Source of the DNA: Verrucosispora sp. WMMD573
Lineage (GTDB): Bacteria; Actinomycetota; Actinomycetes; Mycobacteriales; Micromonosporaceae
DNA length: 64,000 bases
Direction of reading: 5' to 3'
Assembly: GCF_027497175.1 (NCBI RefSeq)
Contig: NZ_CP114901.1
Span: 3,472,001-3,536,000, forward strand
Part shown: one piece after another, positions 42,127-50,612 of the stretch
Layout: each line of letters starts with the position of its first letter
Position numbering within the stretch: position 1 is the first letter of the stretch
The notes under the pieces: model-generated
What the model saw: only the letters and a program-made list of their open reading frames with translations
Database searches by the model: none
Told to the model about the DNA's origin: nothing
Made by a program: the position numbers and the translations under genes

Positions 42127-44739
42127 TCAGGACACGGTGCAGGGCGCGCCGTTGACCGTGACCAGGTTGGGCGAGGGGTTCGCGCCGCCGCCGGTGGTGG
42201 CGTTGAAACCGAACATCACCGAGGCGCCCGGGTTGATCCGCGAGTTGTACGACTCGCTCTTCGCGGTCACCGTTGCCCCGGACTGCGTCACCTTGGCCAT
42301 CCACGCATCGCGCACCTTGGCGTCGCCGGTGAAGGCGAACCGGGCGGTCCAGCCGTTCACCGCGGCGGTACCGGTGTTGCGGATGTTCACCTGGGCGGTG
42401 AAGCCGGTGCCGCCCTGCCACGAGCCGTAGTTGGTGTACGACACCGTGCAGGTGGGCGCCGGCACCGCAGCGGAATCGCCCTGGTCGGCCAGGAACGAGG
42501 AGATCCAGGCCAGCGCCGAGTTCCAGTTGATCGCCACCTCGTTTGTGGAGTACGAGGCGATGTCGTCGACGTAGCAGAACATCGGTGCGCAGCCTTCGAG
42601 CAGCTGCTCCACGAACGGGTCCTGGAGCGCGGCGTTCGGACCACCGGCGATCGAACCGGCCGGCGGCTTCGGCATGCTCGGGTCGAGCTGGAAGCCGAAG
42701 ATCCGGCTGTGCTGGTTCTCCGCCGCGTGCTCGCCCCACCCGGTCACGTACGAGATGTTCAGCGCGTTGCGGCCGAGGATGTAGTCCATCGTCTGCACCG
42801 CGCCGTCGCGGTACTTCGCCGCCCCGGTCAGGTCGAACGCGGTGGCCAGCACGACCGCGTTGTTGATGATGGCGCCGTTGCCGCCCCAGAAGTAGCTGTT
42901 CGGGTCGCCGGGCATGGGCAGCCCGTACGCCTGTCGGCGGATCTCGGCGAGGTAGCTGTCGGCGGCGGCGACGACCGACTCGCGGATCCGGGTCCGCTCG
43001 GCGGCCGGCAGGCCGTTCGGCACGGTGGCCAGGTCGAGGCGGCCCAGCGCCGCCACGCTCTGCCAGCCGAAGCCCCGGGCGTCGAAGACGTCGCCGGTGT
43101 GGTGCGGCGAGGCGGTCAGATCGGTCAGGTAGGTGGTCTCGCCGGTGGTCAGGTACAGCTCGGCGGCGGCCCAGTAGAACTCGTCGGTGACGTTGGTGTC
43201 GTCGTACGGGCCACCACCGTTGCCGGTGGACGGGGCGTACCGGGCCGGGTTGGCCTTGGCCGCCGCGTAGGCGGTCTTCGCCGCGCTGCCGCAGCGCTGC
43301 GCGAACGCCTTGTCGTACGGGGCGAACAGCCGGGCGCACTGGGCGGCCGTGGCGGCCAGGTTCAGGGTGGCGGCGGTGGACGGCGGGTGCAGCTCACGCG
43401 GCTCCGGGTCGTCCTCGGGCTGCATCGGCAGGCCGGTCCAGTTCCGGTCGTGGATCTTGTGGTGGGCCATCCCGGCCAGCGGCTTGCCGGCCGGCACCTG
43501 CATCCGCATCAGGAACTCCAGCTCCCAGCGGGCCTCGTCGAGGATGTCCGGCACCCCGTTGTCCCGCTCAGGCAGCCGCAGCGTCCCGTCGCCGAGGTCG
43601 GCGCCGAAACCGGCCGTGGCGGCGTTCTTGGTCCGCTCGAAGGCACTCAGCAACTGGTAGGTGGCGATACCGCCGTTGACCACGTACTTGCCGTGGTCGC
43701 CCGCGTCGTACCAGCCGCCGCGTACGTCGAGTCGGTAGTCGCAGGAGTTGGCGACACAGGGCACGTTGGTGTCGCCCTGGTTCGGCGCGACGTCGAGGTG
43801 ACCGGCGGGGCGGGCGTACTCCTCGCCGACCAGGTCACCGTCGATGGCGATGCCGCTGCGCTGGATGTAGAAGAACTGCAGGGCGTCCGACCGCAACTGG
43901 TCGTAGAGCGTGCCGGAGATGTCGAACGGGTGGCTGACCTCGCCGTCCACGGCCAGCGTCAGCCCCTGTCCCGGGGTGCGGTACGACGAGAAGTCCAGCG
44001 AGTGCACGTTCTGTGCCGACGCCTCGTCGACCCCGCGGGGGGTGGTGGTGCCGCTGGCCAGCACGGCTCCGGAGGCGGAGTGCAGCTCCCAGGGCAGCGC
44101 CTCGGTGGCCTCGGTGACCACTGTGGCGTTCTTCGGCCCGCCGGGCAGGTAACCGACCTGGTTGACCCGGACCCGGGGGCCGGTGTCCGGCACGTACGGC
44201 TCGGGCGGGTTGCCGCCGCGCAGCGAGACGTTGTCCAGGCAGACGGTCCGCGGCTCGGCACTGCCGCCGATCTGGAAGATCAGCTGGGCGCGGCTGTCGT
44301 CGTTCGGGGCGACGAAGGTGCGCTCGACCCGCTGCTGGGTCGGGGTCGCGGCGGCGGTGACCGAGTAGTAGCCGGTGTAGGGCTCGCTGCCGAGTTGCAG
44401 CACCGCGGCCACCGGGCCACCGGGGGTGGAGGTGACGTCGAAGCCGAGGGTGTACTCGGCGCCGGCGATCAACGGGAGCGCGTCGTGACCGATGCCGGCG
44501 TCCCAGGGGTTGGCCAGGCCGCCGGCCACGGTGGCGCAGAGCTCGCCATCGACGACGCCGAGCGTGTTGGTGCCGTACGAGAACCAGGGTGACGAGCCCT
44601 CGCTGAAGTCACCGTTGCGGATCTGCTCGGGTGCGTCGGCGGGTGGATCTGCGAACGCGGTGCCGGCGCTAACGCCGACCAGCGCCACGGCGGTCGCCGC
44701 GGCGAGCACCGCGAGACGACGACGTCGGGATGGCGTCAC
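42127..44739 (-). CDS. Secreted GH9 cellulase with CBM4/9, Ig-like and CBM2 domains
   Basis: 870 residues, extracellular. Signal peptide 1-30 (RRRR then VLAAATAVALVGVSAG, AFA-D); CBM4/9-like domain about 36-175 (IRNGDFSEGSSPW); Ig-like N-terminal cellulase domain about 187-275 (RVNQVGYLPG); GH9 catalytic domain about 280-765, with Asp345 and Asp348 in GGWYDAGDHGKY and the acid Glu in YSTNEVAINWNS; CBM2 about 770-870 (CTVSYTNYGSWQGG, GWTARFAF). It cuts cellulose, likely as a processive endoglucanase. GTG start after GGAAGGA. A CebR-type box and a matching promoter lie upstream. Confidence 0.94.
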   Translation of the reverse strand: MTPSRRRRLAVLAAATAVALVGVSAGTAFADPPADAPEQIRNGDFSEGSSPWFSYGTNTLGVVDGELCATVAGGLANPWDAGIGHDALPLIAGAEYTLGFDVTSTPGGPVAAVLQLGSEPYTGYYSVTAAATPTQQRVERTFVAPNDDSRAQLIFQIGGSAEPRTVCLDNVSLRGGNPPEPYVPDTGPRVRVNQVGYLPGGPKNATVVTEATEALPWELHSASGAVLASGTTTPRGVDEASAQNVHSLDFSSYRTPGQGLTLAVDGEVSHPFDISGTLYDQLRSDALQFFYIQRSGIAIDGDLVGEEYARPAGHLDVAPNQGDTNVPCVANSCDYRLDVRGGWYDAGDHGKYVVNGGIATYQLLSAFERTKNAATAGFGADLGDGTLRLPERDNGVPDILDEARWELEFLMRMQVPAGKPLAGMAHHKIHDRNWTGLPMQPEDDPEPRELHPPSTAATLNLAATAAQCARLFAPYDKAFAQRCGSAAKTAYAAAKANPARYAPSTGNGGGPYDDTNVTDEFYWAAAELYLTTGETTYLTDLTASPHHTGDVFDARGFGWQSVAALGRLDLATVPNGLPAAERTRIRESVVAAADSYLAEIRRQAYGLPMPGDPNSYFWGGNGAIINNAVVLATAFDLTGAAKYRDGAVQTMDYILGRNALNISYVTGWGEHAAENQHSRIFGFQLDPSMPKPPAGSIAGGPNAALQDPFVEQLLEGCAPMFCYVDDIASYSTNEVAINWNSALAWISSFLADQGDSAAVPAPTCTVSYTNYGSWQGGTGFTAQVNIRNTGTAAVNGWTARFAFTGDAKVRDAWMAKVTQSGATVTAKSESYNSRINPGASVMFGFNATTGGGANPSPNLVTVNGAPCTVS

Positions 44740-44792
44740 GGGGGAGTCCTTCCGACGAGCGGGACGGAATGGGCGTGGTGAGTGGTTTAGGC

Positions 44793-44806
44793 TGGGAGCG
44801 CTCCCA
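44793..44806. promoter_or_regulatory. CebR-type operator TGGGAGCGCTCCCA
   Basis: Perfect 14-bp palindrome equal to the known CebR box of Streptomyces cellulose genes. It lies 10 bases downstream of the predicted -10 hexamer and about 55 bases before the GH9 start codon, so a bound LacI-family repressor would cover the transcription start. Cellobiose or cellotriose normally release CebR. Confidence 0.85.
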
Positions 44807-44816
44807 GGTATCGGGC

Positions 44817-44845
44817 ATGTTTCCAGGACGCGCAGGACATGTCAA
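44817..44845 (-). promoter_or_regulatory. Predicted promoter of the GH9 cellulase gene
   Basis: On the leftward strand, TTGACA (44840-44845), a 17-base spacer, and AAACAT (44817-44822). The -35 is a perfect consensus; the -10 is weaker. The operator at 44793-44806 follows after 10 bases. Confidence 0.6.
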
Positions 44846-44959
44846 TCGATCGCATCCGATGAGAATTCATGTTCACCCTGAGTGAGATTTGCCGCGCCAC
44901 GCCGAGCGGTCCTGATCTCCTAGAGACAACCGAGCCCTACTCCTGGCAGGCTGCGTGCC

Positions 44960-45688
44960 ATGACCCTGAAGCTGCGTTCCGCCGGGACGAGCGACCGTGG
45001 GCTGATCCGCAGCGGAAACCAGGACGCGTTGCACTCCGGCACCTGGCTGGTCGCCGTCGCCGACGGCATGGGCGGCATGGCCGCCGGTGACCTGGCCAGC
45101 GCCATCGCCATCGGAGCCGTCGCACCGCTCGATCTGGAGACGCCGGAGGACGTGCTGGTCGCCGCGTTGCAGAACGGCATCCAGCTGGCCACCGAACGGA
45201 TCCGTCAGGCGGTCGCCGAGGATCCCCAGCGGCAGGGCATGGGCACCACGCTTACCGCGCTGCTGTTCGCGCGTACCGGCAGCTGCCTGGCGCTGGCCCA
45301 CGTGGGTGACTCCCGGGCCTACCTGTTCCGCGACGGTGTACTGAAGCAGATCACCCGGGACGACACCTTCGTGCAGATGCTCGTCGACCAGGGGCTGATC
45401 ACGCCGGACCAGGCCGGCAGCCATCCCCGCCGGGCCGTGGTGACCCAGGCGTTGCAGGGCGACGAGGTATCCCCGACGTACGCGACGATGGTGCCCCGCG
45501 CCGGTGACCGCTGGCTGCTGTGCAGCGACGGACTGTCCAACGTCGTACGCACCGAGACTCTGGCCGAGGTGCTGGTCGGCCAGCCGGAGCGGGACGCCTG
45601 CGCGCGCCAACTCATCGACCTGGCGTTGCAGGCCGGTGGCCCGGACAACATCACCGTCGTCATCGCCGACGTGGTCGACGAGCCGTGA
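44960..45688 (+). CDS. PP2C-family serine/threonine phosphatase
   Basis: 242 residues, catalytic domain only, no membrane segment. Metal-binding Asp residues in GNQDALHSG, VAVADGMGGMAAGDLAS, LAHVGDSRAYLF, LCSDGLSNVV and GGPDNITVVIADV. Removes phosphate from Ser/Thr of partner proteins. No kinase gene is adjacent. Divergent from the GH9 cellulase, so its own promoter must lie in 44846-44959. It stops 4 bases before the facing hrpB stop, with no terminator between. Confidence 0.9.
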   Translation: MTLKLRSAGTSDRGLIRSGNQDALHSGTWLVAVADGMGGMAAGDLASAIAIGAVAPLDLETPEDVLVAALQNGIQLATERIRQAVAEDPQRQGMGTTLTALLFARTGSCLALAHVGDSRAYLFRDGVLKQITRDDTFVQMLVDQGLITPDQAGSHPRRAVVTQALQGDEVSPTYATMVPRAGDRWLLCSDGLSNVVRTETLAEVLVGQPERDACARQLIDLALQAGGPDNITVVIADVVDEP

Positions 45689-45692
45689 GCCC

Positions 45693-48299
45693 TCAGGAAC
45701 GCCGCCCGGCCCGTCGGGTCGGCGTGGCGGTGGTCGGATCCTCCGGCCAGGGGTGGCGCGGATAGCGTCCGCGCAGCTCGGCACGGACCTGGCGGTAGCC
45801 GGAACGCCAGAACGAGGCAAGGTCGGCGGTGACCGCCACCGGTCGGCCCGCGGGGGAGAGCAGGTGCAGCAGCACCGGCACCCGACCGCCACCGACTCGG
45901 GGCGCCTCGGGCCAGCCGAAGGTCTCCTGGAGCCGGACCGCGAGCACTGGCGCGGCCGGGTCGGCGTAGTCGACCCGGATCCGGGAACCGCTGGGCACCG
46001 CGATCCGCTCCGGTGCCAGCTCGTCCAGCCGCCCGGCCAGCGGCCAGGGCAGCAGCCGGCGTAGCGCACCGGTCACGTCGATGCGGGTCAGGTCGGCCCG
46101 GCGTCGGGCGCCGGCCAGCTCCGGCCCGAGCCAGTGCGGCGCGCCGGCAAGCAACGCCTCGTCGGAGACATCGGGCCAGTCGTCGCCGAGCGCGTACCGG
46201 CAGAACGCCAGCCGCTCGCGCAGCGCCCTGGCCGCCGGCGTCCAGGTCAGCACGTCGAGCCCGGTCTCGCGCAGTCCGGTCAGCAGCGCGTCGGCCACCG
46301 CCTGCCGGTCGGGGCGAGCCAGCGGACGGTCGACCAGCTCGATGGCACCCAGCCGGAGCACCTCCCTGGCCACCACGTCCCCACCCGACCAGCCGATCTC
46401 CCGCGTTGCGCGCAGCAGCGAACCGGCTGCCTCGCGGGCGGTCGCCTCGTCGAGGACGGCGGCGAGCCGGATCCGGGCGGCCGGTGCCCCGGGGGCGCGG
46501 TCGGCCACCGCGACGGCCAACCAGTCGACGCCCGCCAGCCCCGACCCGGGCGCGAGCTCCGCCGCGGTCCCGCCACTCATCAGGTACGCCGAACCCCCCG
46601 GCCGCCGCACCCGGGCCAACCGTTCCGGGTACGCCAATCCGACCAGCAACCCGGCGGCAAGCTCGTCGGGCAACCACGCCGTCCGCTCGCCCGCTCGGCT
46701 GTCGCGGGCCTCGCCATCGCCGGCTCGGCCGTCGTGCGTCCCACCGCTCGACTGGCCGTCGCCGGTCTGGCCGTCGCCCGCCTGGGCTGCCTCGGCGGAC
46801 AGCAGGGCGGTGCGCAGCCGGCGAACCTCCGAGCGCCAGCGGGCGGTGGCGGCCGGGTCGGTGCCGGCGCGCAACCGGCGCCAGGCGGCACCGAGATCGT
46901 CGCCGGAACCCGCCACGGTCGACTCGGCGAGCAGCGCCACCACCTGTGCGGCACGCTCGGCACCGACCCGGTCGGCCCCGTCGAGCAGCGCCCGGGCCAG
47001 TCGCGGATGTGCTCCGACGGCGACCACGGCCCGGCCCCGCTCGGTGATCCGCCCGTTCGCGTCGATCGCACCGAGGGCGGTCAGGGTCTCGCCCGCCACC
47101 GTCATGGCCGCAGCCGGCGGCGCATCGGGTAGCGCGAGCCCGGTCCCACCCGGGGCGCCCCAGGCGGCGAGTTCGAGGGCGAACCCGGTCAGGTCGGCGG
47201 TGGCGATCTCCGGTTCCGGTTGCGCAGGCAACCGCTCGTGCGCCCCGAACGACCAGCACCGGTAGACCTGGCCGGGTGCCTCCCGACCGGCCCGGCCAGC
47301 CCGTTGGGTCGCCGCCGCGCGGGACACCGGCACGGTGACCAGGGCACCCAACCCGCGGTTCAGGTCCAGCCGCGACACCCGGGACAGGCCCGCGTCCACC
47401 ACCGTCCGTACGCCTGGCACGGTCAAACTGCTCTCGGCCACCGCCGTGGCCAGCACCACCCGCCGCCGGCTTCCCGGCCGCAGTGCCGCGTCCTGCTCGG
47501 CGCCGCTCTGACGGCCGTGCAGGCGTAGCACGTCGACGCTGTCCTGCACTTCGACAAGACGGCCGGCGACGGCGGCGATCTCGCCCACGCCGGGCAGGAA
47601 GACCAGCAGGTCGCCGTCCTGTTCGACGAGAGCCCGTCGGACGGTGGCCGCGACGTGATCGAGCAGTGCCCGGTCCACCGGGCCCGCACCGGGTGGCACC
47701 ACGGGCCGGGGTGGTGGCGCCCAGACGCGGGTCACCGGATGCAGCGCCGACGAGGCCCGAACCACCTGCGCCGGCACGGTGCCGCCGAGCAGGGCGGCGA
47801 AGCGGTCCGCCTCCGGAGTCGCCGACATGGCCAACAGCCACAGCTCTGGCCGCAGGGTCGCCCGGGACTCGACGCTGAAGGCGAGCGCCAGATCCGCGTC
47901 GAGTTGACGTTCGTGAATCTCGTCGAGCAGCACCGCATCGACGCCGGCCAACTCGGGGTCGTGATGCATCCGGCGTACCAGCAGCCCGGTCGTGACCACC
48001 TCGATCCGGGTACGCGGTCCGGCCCGCCGTTCACCCCGAACCGCGTAGCCGACCCGACCGCCGACCGGTTCCCCGAGCAGCGCCGCCATCCGGCGCGCCG
48101 CAGCCCGGGCGGCCACCCGGCGAGGCTGAGCGACGATCACCCGCCCGTCCACCGCGTCGGCCACGGCGAGCGGGGCGAGGCTGGTCTTACCGGTGCCCGG
48201 CGGGGCGACCAGGATCGCGCTGCCCGCCGAGCCCAGCGCCGCCACCAGCGCCGGCAGCACCGCCCGCACCGGCAGGTCGATAGGCACGTCGGAGAGCAC
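45693..48299 (-). CDS. hrpB: ATP-dependent helicase HrpB
   Basis: About 868 residues from GTG at 48297-48299, or 891 from an ATG at 48366-48368; ribosome sites are weak for both. DEAH-type SF2 helicase: VAPPGTGKTSLAP (Walker A), LLDEIHERQLDAD (DEIH), MSATPEADRF, TQRAGRAGREAPG (motif VI), and the HrpB C-terminal domain. An Ala/Gly/Asp-rich low-complexity insert (about residues 505-540, repeats of GDGQ and GDG) is unusual. Function in bacteria is not well defined. Third large SF2 helicase in the window. Confidence 0.9.
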   Translation of the reverse strand: MLSDVPIDLPVRAVLPALVAALGSAGSAILVAPPGTGKTSLAPLAVADAVDGRVIVAQPRRVAARAAARRMAALLGEPVGGRVGYAVRGERRAGPRTRIEVVTTGLLVRRMHHDPELAGVDAVLLDEIHERQLDADLALAFSVESRATLRPELWLLAMSATPEADRFAALLGGTVPAQVVRASSALHPVTRVWAPPPRPVVPPGAGPVDRALLDHVAATVRRALVEQDGDLLVFLPGVGEIAAVAGRLVEVQDSVDVLRLHGRQSGAEQDAALRPGSRRRVVLATAVAESSLTVPGVRTVVDAGLSRVSRLDLNRGLGALVTVPVSRAAATQRAGRAGREAPGQVYRCWSFGAHERLPAQPEPEIATADLTGFALELAAWGAPGGTGLALPDAPPAAAMTVAGETLTALGAIDANGRITERGRAVVAVGAHPRLARALLDGADRVGAERAAQVVALLAESTVAGSGDDLGAAWRRLRAGTDPAATARWRSEVRRLRTALLSAEAAQAGDGQTGDGQSSGGTHDGRAGDGEARDSRAGERTAWLPDELAAGLLVGLAYPERLARVRRPGGSAYLMSGGTAAELAPGSGLAGVDWLAVAVADRAPGAPAARIRLAAVLDEATAREAAGSLLRATREIGWSGGDVVAREVLRLGAIELVDRPLARPDRQAVADALLTGLRETGLDVLTWTPAARALRERLAFCRYALGDDWPDVSDEALLAGAPHWLGPELAGARRRADLTRIDVTGALRRLLPWPLAGRLDELAPERIAVPSGSRIRVDYADPAAPVLAVRLQETFGWPEAPRVGGGRVPVLLHLLSPAGRPVAVTADLASFWRSGYRQVRAELRGRYPRHPWPEDPTTATPTRRAGRRS

Positions 48300-48477
48300 G
48301 GCCCAGTCTCGCACCGCCTGGGCCCCTGCCCTCGCCGTACCTCCGCCCCTGCCCGACTCGGGCCCCACGTCGTCCCGTCCCGCGTTGGTTGCGTCGCTGG
48401 GCGGCGGGGTCCCGTCGACCTGGGCATGCCCGTCACATCTCGTAGCCGCTTCTCCGGGCCCGCATAGGGTCCTCTGC

Positions 48478-48605
48478 CCCTTTGCTCTGCTTCAACCCAC
48501 GCAACGGTTACTTTCCGCAACGGTCATCGCCGTCCGGCGGTCCGCCAGGCCCGGACAATGTGGCAGGCCGGTGGGGGGTTGCGTGGGTTGAAGCAGAGCA
48601 AAGGG
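48478..48605. repeat. Inverted repeat of the GCTCTGCTTCA family, copy 2
   Basis: Perfect 28-bp arms, 48478-48505 and 48578-48605 (CCCTTTGCTCTGCTTCAACC at the outer end), around a 72-base centre. It lies in the 433-bp gap between hrpB and the DUF397 gene. Apart from this element I see nothing in the gap except the hrpB leader. The right arm shares 19 bases with the element at 25164-25182. Confidence 0.88.
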
Positions 48606-48732
48606 CGGAGGGAGGGATGTGGGTGGGGGAGCGGCCCGATTGCGGAGAGTTAGCTGCCATGCATCGTGTATAGGTTACAGATGGTGATGGCTGGGCTGTT
48701 CTGGCCGCGACCCGACCCGGGGCGTTGGTGGG

Positions 48733-48924
48733 TCAGCGGGTGTGGACGCTGATGACGAAGGCGTTCCACGCCGATGGCGAGAAGGTCAGCACGGAGCCGT
48801 GGCGGTCCTTACTGTCCCGAACCGCGACCCCACCGTCGATGGTGGCCACCTCGACGCAGTTGCCGTTGCCCACACTGCGCGTACTGGTGCGCCACTCCGC
48901 CCGGGATAGGTCGAGCGCGGTCAT
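48733..48924 (-). CDS. DUF397 domain protein
   Basis: 63 residues, the whole DUF397: DLSRAEWRTSTRS, GNCVEVATIDGGVAVRDSKD, TFSPSAWNAFV. Small partner-type protein found beside XRE/DUF5753 regulators in actinomycetes; the whiJ-type loci of Streptomyces are the known model. ATG with GAAGGGA ahead. It follows the XRE gene after 43 bases. Confidence 0.9.
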   Translation of the reverse strand: MTALDLSRAEWRTSTRSVGNGNCVEVATIDGGVAVRDSKDRHGSVLTFSPSAWNAFVISVHTR

Positions 48925-48967
48925 CGCGATCCCTTCGTCGATACCGAGAGTGACCGCGATGCAGCGG

Positions 48968-49810
48968 TCACGTAAAGTAACGAGAAGCTTCCTTCAGGCG
49001 GATCAGGGACGCCGCTGGATCGAGTGCCAGACTGCACAGCCTCTCGTGCACAAGGCTATACGAGCGCACCTGCGCGGCCTCCTCCAGTGCCAGGCCCATG
49101 GAGAGATTCTCCAGGTAGACAACGGCCGCGTCGGCCGCGTCGGCGAACGTGAGGATCACGTACGGCGAGTTCATGGCCGGATGTCCCCCGGCGTCGAATG
49201 GAAGTACCTGGATAGTTACGTTAGGTAATTGGGCCAGGGTTTCCAGGTGGCTCGTCTGGCCCGCCATGACGGTGCGATCGCTGACAGGGCGTAGCAGTGC
49301 CGCCTCGTTCAGCACCACCGACAGCTCCACCGGTTCGTCGCCGCGCAGCACGTCCTGCCGGCGTAGCCGGGCGGCCACCTTGCGGTCCAGATCGTCCTCG
49401 CCGGCGGTCAACCGGTACACCTCGCGGGCGTACGCCTCGGTCTGCAACAGGCCGGGCACCGCTTCGGCCTCGTACGTGCGCAGGGTGGCGGCCTCGGCCT
49501 CCAGTCCCACGTAGAACTCGAACCATTCCGGGAGTACGTCGCTGTAGTGCTGCCACCAGCCGCGTTGCTGTGCGCCCCGAGCGATCTCGATGAGCGCCTC
49601 GGCATCGTTGCCGGTGACCTGGTACAGCGCGAGCGCGGCCCGGACATCGCGCGGCTTGATGCCGATCTGCGCGTTCTCGATGCGGGACAGGTTGCTCTTG
49701 GACATGTCCAACTGTCGGGCGGCGACATCCAAGGTCATTCCGGCGCGTTCCCGCAACTGGCGTAGTTCCCGGGCGATACGGCGGCGTCGAACAGTGGGGC
49801 TCGCGGTCAC
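48968..49810 (-). CDS. XRE-family regulator with DUF5753 domain
   Basis: 280 residues. Helix-turn-helix at 10-65 (LRERAGMTLDVAARQLDMSKSNLSRIENAQ), then the DUF5753 domain (100-275: LQTEAYAREVYRL, RQDVLRGDEPVELSVVLNEAALLRPV, IQVLPFDAGGHPAMN, VVYLENLS). Member of the WhiJ-like regulator class linked to development in Streptomyces. Oddly, GGAGG abuts the GTG start with no spacer, so initiation may be weak or leaderless. Divergent from the GPP34 gene; forms a pair with the DUF397 gene. Confidence 0.9.
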   Translation of the reverse strand: MTASPTVRRRRIARELRQLRERAGMTLDVAARQLDMSKSNLSRIENAQIGIKPRDVRAALALYQVTGNDAEALIEIARGAQQRGWWQHYSDVLPEWFEFYVGLEAEAATLRTYEAEAVPGLLQTEAYAREVYRLTAGEDDLDRKVAARLRRQDVLRGDEPVELSVVLNEAALLRPVSDRTVMAGQTSHLETLAQLPNVTIQVLPFDAGGHPAMNSPYVILTFADAADAAVVYLENLSMGLALEEAAQVRSYSLVHERLCSLALDPAASLIRLKEASRYFT

Positions 49811-49951
49811 CCTCCGAGTCTGTCACGGGAAAAGGCGCAGGTCGTTTCACCACGGAGTGCAACTGGCCAAAACGGGAGTTGCGTTGCAGTTGCGCTCGGT
49901 GCATCCTTTCCCGGTTAGCGATCACTGTGGACGGCCGGCTCGGGAGGACGT

Positions 49952-50578
49952 GTGCTCACCGCCGACGAGTTCTTTCTGATCGCGCACAACGACACCCGCG
50001 GCAAGGCGAAGCTGCACCCGGCGGCCACCGGCCTCGGGCTGGCCGGGGGGCTTCTCGGCGAGCTGATCCTCTATGGACACATCACGGTCGTCGCCGGCCA
50101 GGTCGGCGTGATCGACCGTCGGCCACCGGCCGACGCGTTGGCGCACACCGTGCTGGATCAGTTGATCGGTGAGGCCCAGCACCAGTCGGTGCGTACCTGG
50201 CTCAGCTTTCTCGCGCAGACCTCGGTGACCTCGGTGGGCGAGCGACTGTCCCGGGCCGGCGTACTACGCCGGCAGGAGAGCCGGCGACTGTTGCGGACCA
50301 CCGTCACCTATCAGCCGATCGACCTCAACGTGGTGGCCTGGCCGGCAACCAGGCTGCGTGCGCTGCTGGAACGCGCCGAGCCGCCGAGCGTGCCCGACGC
50401 GACGCTGCTCGGGTTGGTCGCCGCCGCGGGACTGACCCGGGAGGTGCTGTGGAGCGCCGGTCCGCGCGCACACCACCGACTCAACCTGATCATCCCAGCC
50501 CTGCCGGACCCGCTGAAGGAACTCGTGGCGCACACCGAAGCCGCCGTCGGTGCTGCGGTGCTGCGCGGCGCTCCCTGA
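49952..50578 (+). CDS. GPP34 (Golgi phosphoprotein 3-like) family protein
   Basis: 208 residues. LTADEFFLIAHND at the N terminus and GLAGGLLGELILYGHI, VLDQLI and RTWLSFLAQ are the GPP34 pattern. In eukaryotes GPP34/GOLPH3 binds phosphoinositides on membranes; in actinomycetes the role is unknown and paralogues are many. GTG start with GGGAGG ahead. Followed after 34 bases by an APC permease, perhaps the same transcript. Confidence 0.88.
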   Translation: MLTADEFFLIAHNDTRGKAKLHPAATGLGLAGGLLGELILYGHITVVAGQVGVIDRRPPADALAHTVLDQLIGEAQHQSVRTWLSFLAQTSVTSVGERLSRAGVLRRQESRRLLRTTVTYQPIDLNVVAWPATRLRALLERAEPPSVPDATLLGLVAAAGLTREVLWSAGPRAHHRLNLIIPALPDPLKELVAHTEAAVGAAVLRGAP

Positions 50579-50612
50579 CCCGGTACACCCCTTCCCCAGA
50601 CCGGAGCAGTTC

